7,870 nucleotides of DNA from Gallionellaceae bacterium (GTDB taxonomy: Bacteria > Pseudomonadota > Gammaproteobacteria > Burkholderiales > Gallionellaceae). The stretch spans positions 1 through 7,870 of the forward strand of contig JAUSKS010000289.1 of assembly GCA_030646595.1 (NCBI GenBank). The letters are read 5' to 3'. Each line of letters opens with the position of its first letter. Position 1 is the first letter of the stretch. Of the stretch, positions 1 to 5,725 are shown in pieces. Under the pieces are notes generated by a model. That model made no database searches. It had not been told where the DNA came from and worked only from the letters and a program-made list of their open reading frames with translations. The position numbers and the translations under genes were made by a program.

Positions 1-1
1 C

Positions 2-103
2 TCGAACCGGAATATGGGTAAAATGATTTCAAATCGGCACCAAAATAAATTGCCTTGCAAGCCGCGCCAATTCTCAATCTTGGCTCGGAAATTTGTAAGT
101 TAA
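2..103 (+). CDS. Possible 3' end of an unidentified ORF, open at the left edge
   Basis: This frame is open from the left edge to a TAA at 101-103, giving about 33 residues rich in Lys, Arg, Asn and Gln. I do not recognise the protein. The other two + frames stop within the first 30 bases, so this is the only frame that could be a gene tail. Its stop overlaps the possible insertion-sequence end described next, which would suit the last codons of a transposase, but the open stretch is short enough to arise by chance. Confidence 0.15.
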   Translation, partial: SNRNMGKMISNRHQNKLPCKPRQFSILARKFVS

Positions 104-116
104 CCGGACACTACTG
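99..116. mobile_element. Possible terminal inverted repeat of an insertion sequence (remnant)
   Basis: The stretch reads GTTAACCGGACACTACTG. From memory, ends of the type TTAACCGGACA-TAG-TG occur at the termini of some IS4-like insertion sequences. Here it sits just after a stop codon and 21 bases before the diguanylate cyclase start. The other end is not in the window and no transposase motif is visible, so this is a similarity by eye only. Confidence 0.2.
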
Positions 117-137
117 AATTAGGGATACCTTCAAGTA

Positions 138-1292
138 ATGAATCCGTTCCAGCACCCTCTTGTTCAGAGTCTCTTTAACGAATTACCCCGCGACGAGATT
201 GCATGGCTGCTCTTTCCCAAAAAACATATGGCGCTTCTATCCACGCGCCGCGCCGCCATGATTATTTCCCGTGTGCGCCTGATTGCAGCCCTCTTTGCAG
301 TGTTAACTCTGCTATTCATCATTCCTGACCTGCTAATTTTGCCTTGGTCGGTATCCAGCCCTCTGGCAGCCGAACGCATTATTACCAGTCTGTCATTTGC
401 CGCCTTGGCATTGGCTTTTAAGGAGTCAACCCGGTTGCGGGATGCTTATATTGCGCTGGGCATTTTATTCTTTATCCCGACAGTTTTTTTCGTCGCTTCC
501 TATACCCTATTGTCGCAAGTTGAGCCGCATAATCTGTCCGCTATTATTATGGCCACTTATTCTTTCTTGCCGCTGGTAATGGTGGCGGGCTTGAGCATGT
601 TCCCACTGACGGTAATGGAGGGAGTCATTTTCGCCGCACCGGTTTTGATTGCGGAAGCTTTATCCGCCTGGACCAATAATACCCAGGTACTTAACCTCAA
701 CCCGGTAATTAGCACAATTTGGATGGCGCTCTTGATTACCATTGTCGCCATCCTTTCTGGCATGAGCCAACTGGGCTTTATGATAGCGCTGGTAAGAATG
801 GCGATACGGGATACCCTGACACGCTGTTTCTCCCGCAGCAGCGGTGTGGAACTGCTGGAAATACAGTTTATCCTTGCCAGCCGTAGCAATTCTCCGTTGG
901 CTATCGCATTTATTGACCTAGATGATTTTAAGAGCGTTAATGATACCTTCGGCCATGAAGCTGGCGATCAGGTATTGCTGGCTGCTGCAGAAGGCATCCG
1001 CACCACTTTGCGCACGGGGGATATGCTAGTACGATGGGGCGGCGAAGAATTTATCCTGATTATGCCTAATACTTTCTGCAATGATGCGGTTGCCGCCATC
1101 GAACGCCTGCGTAGCAGCGGGCTTGGCGTACGACCAGATAATCAAAAGGTGACGGCCAGCATAGGCATTTCAGAGCGCAGCGAAGATAAAATAGCTGATT
1201 GGAAAACGCTAGTGGAAATGGCGGACAAGCGTATGTATTTAGCCAAGCAGGGCGGAAAAAATAAGGTTGTTTTTTCCTGTAGCAGAATTTAA
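138..1292 (+). CDS. Membrane-bound diguanylate cyclase (GGDEF domain)
   Basis: The protein (384 aa) should make cyclic di-GMP from two GTP at the inner membrane. Residues 43-220 hold about six hydrophobic segments, a MASE-like sensor region that I cannot assign to a named class. The GGDEF domain fills residues 223-380. It has the active-site loop GGEEF at 301-305 preceded by Arg-Trp, the metal and substrate segment with D260, F264, K265, N268 and D269, and the GHxxGD element at 272-277. An RxxD inhibitory site (R292, D295) sits five residues before GGEEF, so product feedback inhibition is expected. The domain entry is degenerate: where DxLTGLxNR is usual, this protein reads RDTLTRCFSR. It has no PAS, HAMP or EAL domain. 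No strong Shine-Dalgarno sequence precedes the ATG at 138; an AGGG lies 13 bases upstream. The gene stands alone and converges on rpmG. Confidence 0.93.
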   Translation: MNPFQHPLVQSLFNELPRDEIAWLLFPKKHMALLSTRRAAMIISRVRLIAALFAVLTLLFIIPDLLILPWSVSSPLAAERIITSLSFAALALAFKESTRLRDAYIALGILFFIPTVFFVASYTLLSQVEPHNLSAIIMATYSFLPLVMVAGLSMFPLTVMEGVIFAAPVLIAEALSAWTNNTQVLNLNPVISTIWMALLITIVAILSGMSQLGFMIALVRMAIRDTLTRCFSRSSGVELLEIQFILASRSNSPLAIAFIDLDDFKSVNDTFGHEAGDQVLLAAAEGIRTTLRTGDMLVRWGGEEFILIMPNTFCNDAVAAIERLRSSGLGVRPDNQKVTASIGISERSEDKIADWKTLVEMADKRMYLAKQGGKNKVVFSCSRI

Positions 1293-1304
1293 CAGCGATT
1301 GACA

Positions 1305-1320
1305 AGCCCTAAACAGGACT
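1305..1320 (-). terminator. Weak hairpin downstream of rpmG, possible terminator
   Basis: On the - strand, AGTCCT and AGGGCT can pair as a six-base stem with one G-U pair around a GTTT loop, 12 bases past the rpmG stop. No run of U follows, so intrinsic termination would be weak. It lies between the convergent rpmG and diguanylate cyclase genes, where a terminator is expected. Confidence 0.22.
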
Positions 1321-1332
1321 CATCAAGCAAGG

Positions 1333-1488
1333 CTATTTCAGTTTTGTTTCCTTATACATGACATGCTTGCGCGCCACTGGATCGAATTTCTTAATCTCCA
1401 GTTTATCCGGCGTAGTGCGTTTATTTTTGTCGGTTGTATAAAAATGGCCAGTGCCCGCACTGGATTCAAGCTTGATTTTTTCACGCAT
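1333..1488 (-). CDS. rpmG: 50S ribosomal protein L33
   Basis: This 51-codon gene encodes ribosomal protein L33, a small component of the large subunit near the E site. The translation starts [19 protein letters not shown] and continues with [14 protein letters not shown] and ARKHV, the familiar L33 pattern, and ends at a TAG. It has no cysteines, so it is the zinc-independent (C-minus) form. It follows rpmB with a 12-base gap; the GGGT that overlaps the rpmB stop probably serves as its ribosome binding site. An out-of-frame ATG lies just upstream, but the frame starting at 1488 is the conserved one. Transcription comes from the rpmB promoter. Confidence 0.96.
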   Translation of the reverse strand: MREKIKLESSAGTGHFYTTDKNKRTTPDKLEIKKFDPVARKHVMYKETKLK

Positions 1489-1500
1489 TATTCATTACCC

Positions 1501-1737
1501 TTAAACATTTTCGCCGCGGGCGCGCATTTCAAACAACACTGCGTCTATCCCGTTTTTATCTATAGTACGCAAAGCCGCATTGCTTAAACGCAAGGAGACA
1601 AAACGATTTTCACTTTCTACCCACAAGCGGCGGCGTTGCAGATTCGGCAAGAATCGGCGCTTGGTTTTGTTATTTGCATGGGAAACATTATTACCCACCA
1701 TCGGGCGCTTTCCCGTTACTTGACAGACACGTGCCAT
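1501..1737 (-). CDS. rpmB: 50S ribosomal protein L28
   Basis: The gene encodes the 78-residue L28 of the large ribosomal subunit, the same length as the Escherichia coli protein. It starts [20 protein letters not shown] and carries the typical [13 protein letters not shown] and [12 protein letters not shown] segments. GGAG lies seven bases before the ATG at 1737, so the start is secure. It forms the conserved pair with rpmG and has its own promoter in the gap after the SUMF1 lipoprotein gene, so its expression need not depend on the genes upstream. Confidence 0.97.
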   Translation of the reverse strand: MARVCQVTGKRPMVGNNVSHANNKTKRRFLPNLQRRRLWVESENRFVSLRLSNAALRTIDKNGIDAVLFEMRARGENV

Positions 1738-1773
1738 GGCACTACTCCAAACTTGTTTTATAAAAGAGGCGCG

Positions 1774-1802
1774 ATTCTACCTGAAACCTGCTGCTCATTC
1801 AA
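1774..1802 (-). promoter_or_regulatory. Sigma-70-type promoter of rpmB-rpmG
   Basis: Read on the - strand, TTGAAT (1797-1802) and TAGAAT (1774-1779) are separated by exactly 17 bases. Each hexamer matches most of the consensus TTGACA/TATAAT. Transcription would start about 30 bases before the rpmB ATG, leaving room for the GGAG ribosome binding site. The -35 box lies just past the stop codon of the SUMF1 lipoprotein gene. Confidence 0.75.
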
Positions 1803-1813
1803 CCAATACCAGA

Positions 1814-2785
1814 TCATTCAATATCCTTGGCACACCTGAATCCCAAGTCTATTAATGCGGTATATGGGCGTAGATGGGTGCGCCTTGCGGCACGGAATAC
1901 CACACTAATAGAATCATAATGGCCAGAACTAGCCATGCCACCACGTACCACACGATGCACTTTGCCATAATTAGGGATATTAGCAGGGGGCGCGTCGGGA
2001 TAGGTGTCATACCAATCCGCTACCCATTCTGCAACATTGGCAGCCATGTCGTAAACGCCATATACTGATTTATCTCCGGTATAAGAACCAATCGGTGCAT
2101 AAGGAACATCAGGATCATCAGAGAGGGTATTTATTTTCTTGGGGTCCCATTTATTGCCCCATGGATATTCGAAACTTTGTGGGCCACGTGCGGCTTTTTC
2201 CCATTCCGCTTCAGTGGGTAACCGTTTACCCACCCAAGTGCAGTAATCATTAGCATCGGCCCAGGTGACTGTGGTCACAGGATACATATCACGTACAGCA
2301 TTTGCTTTCCTGAGCTCGGCAAGCAGCGCTTCCTGGCTCATGTTACTCACATCCATATCAAGCTTGAAATTATTAGTTGCTACCTGGCGCAAACCTTCCA
2401 GCGGAAAGGTGCGCAGCACAGTATTACTATAAACGTAACCATTACGAGGCCACAGTATGGGTACGCTATGCCCGGTCGCTATAACAAAGTTACGATATTG
2501 CGCATTAGTTACTTCGTATTGATCAATCAAAAATGCGGGAAGCATAAGCTTGTGGGCTGGACGCTCATTTACATATAGCTGATCATTAAATCCGTAAGGG
2601 TTAAGCGCATTTGCCTCCCGCCACATGTTAATGTTGTCTTCCTTATTGCTACCCATGGTGAATTCACCGGCGGGGATGAATACCATGCCTGCAACAATCG
2701 GTTTATTCAAGTCCTGCCGAGCCGTGCTGGTGCAAGCAGCTAACAACACACACAAGATACCGCCTAAAAAATATTTAATTTGCAT
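1814..2785 (-). CDS. SUMF1/FGE-like domain lipoprotein
   Basis: The product is a 323-residue lipoprotein with a formylglycine-generating-enzyme-like (SUMF1, C-type-lectin-like) fold. A short signal peptide ends in the lipobox LAAC (C18); Thr follows the Cys, so there is no Asp retention signal and the outer membrane is likely. SUMF1 landmarks in order are FIPAGEFTMGS (36-46), EVTNAQY (91-97), WADANDYCTWVGKRLPTEAEWEKAARG within 175-201, YPWGN (207-211), YGVYDMAANVAEW (242-254), RGG (281-283) and DLGFRCA (313-319). About 40 extra residues lie between 110 and 170 compared with the neighbouring paralogue. The position of the FGE active-site cysteine pair, after RGG, has none, so formylglycine-forming activity is unlikely and a structural or binding role is more plausible. 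I chose the ATG at 2785 because it gives a standard lipoprotein signal and has AGGTG eight bases upstream; an in-frame ATG at 2806 adds seven residues. It overlaps the preceding gene by 11 bases, which implies translational coupling. Confidence 0.9.
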   Translation of the reverse strand: MQIKYFLGGILCVLLAACTSTARQDLNKPIVAGMVFIPAGEFTMGSNKEDNINMWREANALNPYGFNDQLYVNERPAHKLMLPAFLIDQYEVTNAQYRNFVIATGHSVPILWPRNGYVYSNTVLRTFPLEGLRQVATNNFKLDMDVSNMSQEALLAELRKANAVRDMYPVTTVTWADANDYCTWVGKRLPTEAEWEKAARGPQSFEYPWGNKWDPKKINTLSDDPDVPYAPIGSYTGDKSVYGVYDMAANVAEWVADWYDTYPDAPPANIPNYGKVHRVVRGGMASSGHYDSISVVFRAARRTHLRPYTALIDLGFRCAKDIE

Positions 2786-3863
2786 CTTTAGCGCACCTGA
2801 AACCAAAGCTGGAGTTTTTTACGTTTGGTTTAAAATAACTGCGATTGAATACTGGCGCGGAAACGCCACACTGGTAATAAGAACAATCCCACCACGATCC
2901 ACCCTTCAGCGTTTTGTACAGCTCACCATAATTTTCGCTGGGCCAGCTATTGCCCGGATATTGCGTGTACCATGAATCGGTCCATTCCCATACATTACCC
3001 GACATATCGTACAGACCATATGGGCTTTTGCCGCCTTCCAGCGACCCGACTGGCATGGTATCGCCTTCCATGTTGAGGGATTTCCACCGTACTGGAGAAT
3101 TAACCTTGAGCACATCAAAATCATCGCCCCATGGAAAATCCCTGTCATCAGTACCCCGTGCCGCTTTTTCCCATTCGATATCAGTGGGCAGGCGTTTACC
3201 GGCCCAGGCACAATAATCGTGAGCGTCATACCAACTGACAAAAACCACGGGGTGATCTATCTTACCTTCAGGATAGGTACGATTACGAAAATGTGTAGGG
3301 GACTTTCTGTTGGTGGCATCTATGAATTGCTTATATTGCAAATTGGTAACTTCATACTTATCAATCTTGAATGCCTTGGCCTCGGCTATATATTGCGGAC
3401 CTTCATCCGGTAAACGGTTATTGGAACCGCGGATAAATTTCCCGGCCGGGATCAATATCATTTGATGCGGTTCTTTACCGATACGCGTTTCATTGTAAAA
3501 CATGGGCACACTCATGCCCGCCGTGGCTTCTGGCGGTGGAGCAATTTTCAGTTTCTCAGCATAGGGATCAGAAAATTTCTTCTCCGCAACCGACATTATG
3601 GGACCATCATCGCTAGCGGTATGGCATCCATCGCAATCGTTAGCCATGGTAGCTTTAAAAGCTTTTACCTGATTTTTTTCATGACAGGAGTTGCAGGACT
3701 CCGAAGCTTGCACGGCGTGTTGGTAGGGCGTAACAACAAGACCATCCGCTTTCTCTACAGTTGCCGCATGGACATTCCATCCGAAACTCATCAAAAAAGA
3801 TGCTGCCAGAAAACTAATTTTTAATACCGACATTGTATTGAGGGGGTAATATGAAACATTCAT
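2775..3863 (-). CDS. Periplasmic dihaem cytochrome c fused to a SUMF1/FGE-like domain
   Basis: This 362-residue protein joins a small c-type cytochrome segment to a SUMF1 fold. A signal peptide runs from about M11 to a likely cleavage after VHA (31-33), so the mature protein is periplasmic. Two haem-binding motifs follow, CNSCH (57-61) and CDGCH (77-81); H49 is a candidate distal ligand. A linker leads to the SUMF1 domain: LIPAGKFIRGS (137-147), EVTN (171-174), WYDAHDYCAWAGKRLPT within 211-227, EWEKAARG (230-237), FPWGD (243-247), YGLYDMSGNVWEW (282-294), KGGSWWDC (320-327) and FGFRCA (353-358). C327 and C332 are four residues apart, as are the active-site cysteines of true FGE. The start is uncertain: the ATG at 3863 has GGGAG only one base away, and the ATG at 3833 (M11) gives a neater signal peptide but has no Shine-Dalgarno sequence. 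It lies 36 bases after the ATPase gene and overlaps the lipoprotein gene. Function is not established. Confidence 0.88.
   Translation of the reverse strand: MNVSYYPLNTMSVLKISFLAASFLMSFGWNVHAATVEKADGLVVTPYQHAVQASESCNSCHEKNQVKAFKATMANDCDGCHTASDDGPIMSVAEKKFSDPYAEKLKIAPPPEATAGMSVPMFYNETRIGKEPHQMILIPAGKFIRGSNNRLPDEGPQYIAEAKAFKIDKYEVTNLQYKQFIDATNRKSPTHFRNRTYPEGKIDHPVVFVSWYDAHDYCAWAGKRLPTDIEWEKAARGTDDRDFPWGDDFDVLKVNSPVRWKSLNMEGDTMPVGSLEGGKSPYGLYDMSGNVWEWTDSWYTQYPGNSWPSENYGELYKTLKGGSWWDCSYYQCGVSAPVFNRSYFKPNVKNSSFGFRCAKDAN
2794..2798 (-). promoter_or_regulatory. Ribosome binding site deciding the SUMF1 lipoprotein start
   Basis: AGGTG lies inside the last codons of the cytochrome-SUMF1 gene, eight bases before the ATG at 2785. 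The spacing favours this start over the upstream in-frame ATG at 2806 and means ribosomes finishing the first gene can begin the second. Confidence 0.55.
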
Positions 3864-3899
3864 TCTCCCACAAAATTAAGGCCTAATTCAAGCGCAACC

Positions 3900-5693
3900 T
3901 CATGGCTCGCTCGCCGGGGGGGCTACTTTGACCACTTCATCCAGCGTCGTTATCCCTGCTGCAACTTTCATCGCACCAGAAACACGTAGTGGCTTCATCC
4001 CCTCACGGTTAGCCAGTTCACGCACCAAAGCAATGTCTGTGGTAGCAGTAATCAGCTTGCGCAATTCAGGTGACATAAGCAGGATTTCATAAATACCGAT
4101 GCGGCCCGTGTAGCCTGTCATGCGGCATTCGAGACAACCTTCCTGATGATATATCTGGGCAGGGTGGGCAGATTTCCAGGGGGTAACCAATCTATCCCAC
4201 AGTTCGTTTTCTTCCGCCTGCAACGGCTGCGGTTGTTTGCAATGCGGGCACAGCACACGCACCAGGCGCTGCCCCATGACCCCCAGCAGGGTGGCATTAA
4301 TCATATAAGAGGGCACACCGAGGTCAAGCAGGCGGGTAATGGCCGAGGGGGCATCATTGGTATGCAGGGTGGACAACACTAGATGGCCGGTCAGCGCAGC
4401 CTGAATGGCCATGTCAGCTGTTTCGAAATCGCGTATCTCACCTATCATGATAATGTCTGGATCCTGGCGCATTAATGCGCGCACCCCGTCCGCAAAACCC
4501 AATTCAATACCGTGCTGTACCTGCATCTGGTTAAAAGCACCTTCAACCATTTCAATCGGATCTTCGATGGTGCAGACATTCACCTCAGGGGTTGCCAAAT
4601 GCTTGAGCGTGGAATAGAGGGTAGTTGTCTTGCCCGATCCAGTAGGCCCGGTAACCAGGATAATGCCATTGGGCCGCGCCGTCATTTGTTGCCAGCGCGC
4701 AAGATCATCAGTAGAAAAGCCCAGTTCGGAAAAGTCACGTACCAAAACGTCCGGATCAAAAATACGCATGACCAGCTTCTCGCCAAAAGCGGTGGGCAAA
4801 GTAGACAAGCGTAGTTCAATTTCCTGGCCATTGGAGGCGCGCGTTTTGATGCGCCCATCTTGCGGGCGGCGCTTTTCAACGACATCCATGCGGCCCAGCA
4901 CTTTGATGCGGCTGGTCATCGCAGTCATGACTGACATCGGGATCTGATACACCTCATGCAAAACCCCGTCTATACGAAACCGAACTATGCCCAGCTCGCG
5001 CCGCGGCTCAATGTGAATATCTGATGCGCGTTGTTCAAAGGCGTATTGCCATAGCCAATCTACAATGTTGACGATATGCTGGTCATTAACATCAAACTGG
5101 CGGTTGGTCTTGCCCAAATCCACCAACTGTTCAAACGAAGACTGCCCGGATGTGCCTTGCGGTTTATTCTGCGCGGCATTCTTGACTGACCGCGCCAAGT
5201 TATAGAACTCCACAAGGTAGCGGCTGATATCTACTGGTGTCGCGATCACGCGGCGGATATCCTTGCGCATGACCTGCTTGAGCACCTCTTCCCACCCGCG
5301 CAGAAAAGGCTCTGCTGTGGCAATGACTACTTCCTGTGCCGTCACCTGTATCGGCAAAATGCCAAAACGCGCGGCATAATCATTGGACATGACTTCGGTA
5401 ACTGCAGTGAAATTTATTTTGAGCGGGTCAATATGAAAATACTCAAGCCCGGTAGACAGTGCCAGCCATTCCGTTAGCGCTTCCAGATGCAACAGTGAAT
5501 GGGGGGCTTTAACCGACTTCCAGTTTTGCTCGGCGATAACTACCAGCGGATGGGCATCATGGCGATGGCTACGACGTGCGGCAATCAGCGCGTCAACATC
5601 GGCTTGTCCAACCATACCATCGGCCAGCAGCATGCCTAGTACCTCGGCCAGGGTTAGCTTGTGTTCTGGTGTGTTTATCGATATTTTATTCAA
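3900..5693 (-). CDS. Type IV pilus / type II secretion assembly ATPase (PilB/GspE family)
   Basis: The 597-residue protein is a cytoplasmic hexameric ATPase that drives pilus or pseudopilus assembly. The N-terminal domain (about 12-165) is of the T2SSE_N/MshEN type, though its first motif lacks the usual RLG. The motor domain has a linker ending in QDGRIKTR (278-285), Walker A GPTGSGKTT (349-357), an Asp box around IEDPIE (376-381), Walker B DPDIIMIGEIRD (411-422), a His box TGHLVLSTLHTND (435-447) and a zinc tetracysteine (C482, C485, C520, C523). All catalytic elements look intact. The length suits PilB better than the roughly 500-residue GspE, but no pilC, pilD or gsp partner is in the window, so I give no symbol. 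The frame opens with TTG at 5693 directly after an in-frame TAA; the next in-frame Met falls inside the first conserved helix, so TTG is the likely start. It follows the GT-C/TPR gene by 32 bases. Confidence 0.93.
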   Translation of the reverse strand: MNKISINTPEHKLTLAEVLGMLLADGMVGQADVDALIAARRSHRHDAHPLVVIAEQNWKSVKAPHSLLHLEALTEWLALSTGLEYFHIDPLKINFTAVTEVMSNDYAARFGILPIQVTAQEVVIATAEPFLRGWEEVLKQVMRKDIRRVIATPVDISRYLVEFYNLARSVKNAAQNKPQGTSGQSSFEQLVDLGKTNRQFDVNDQHIVNIVDWLWQYAFEQRASDIHIEPRRELGIVRFRIDGVLHEVYQIPMSVMTAMTSRIKVLGRMDVVEKRRPQDGRIKTRASNGQEIELRLSTLPTAFGEKLVMRIFDPDVLVRDFSELGFSTDDLARWQQMTARPNGIILVTGPTGSGKTTTLYSTLKHLATPEVNVCTIEDPIEMVEGAFNQMQVQHGIELGFADGVRALMRQDPDIIMIGEIRDFETADMAIQAALTGHLVLSTLHTNDAPSAITRLLDLGVPSYMINATLLGVMGQRLVRVLCPHCKQPQPLQAEENELWDRLVTPWKSAHPAQIYHQEGCLECRMTGYTGRIGIYEILLMSPELRKLITATTDIALVRELANREGMKPLRVSGAMKVAAGITTLDEVVKVAPPASEP

Positions 5694-5710
5694 TTACTTA
5701 TGTAGCCCAT
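5690..5710 (-). other. Hexapeptide mini-ORF overlapping the ATPase start
   Basis: In the 32-base gap before the ATPase gene, ATG at 5710 opens a frame encoding MGYISN whose TGA overlaps the TTG start as TTGA. Such an overlap could deliver ribosomes to a weak TTG start, but the mini-ORF has no clear Shine-Dalgarno sequence of its own, so it may be chance. Confidence 0.15.
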
Positions 5711-5725
5711 AAAGAAGTTATTTTA

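Noticed and set aside
60..137. Possible promoter for the diguanylate cyclase
   Set aside because: TTG-containing -35 candidates exist, but none has a convincing -10 box at 16-18 bases.
1363..1587. 74-codon + strand frame across the rpmG/rpmB region
   Set aside because: It is antisense to two clear ribosomal protein genes and resembles nothing known.
2265..2278. Small inverted repeat GTGAC / GTCAC with a four-base loop
   Set aside because: It has a short stem, lies inside the SUMF1 lipoprotein coding region and has no U-tract.
3864..3899. Promoter or terminator between the ATPase and the cytochrome-SUMF1 gene
   Set aside because: The 36-base A+T-rich gap has an AGGCCT palindrome but no paired -35/-10 boxes and no stable hairpin with a U-tract.
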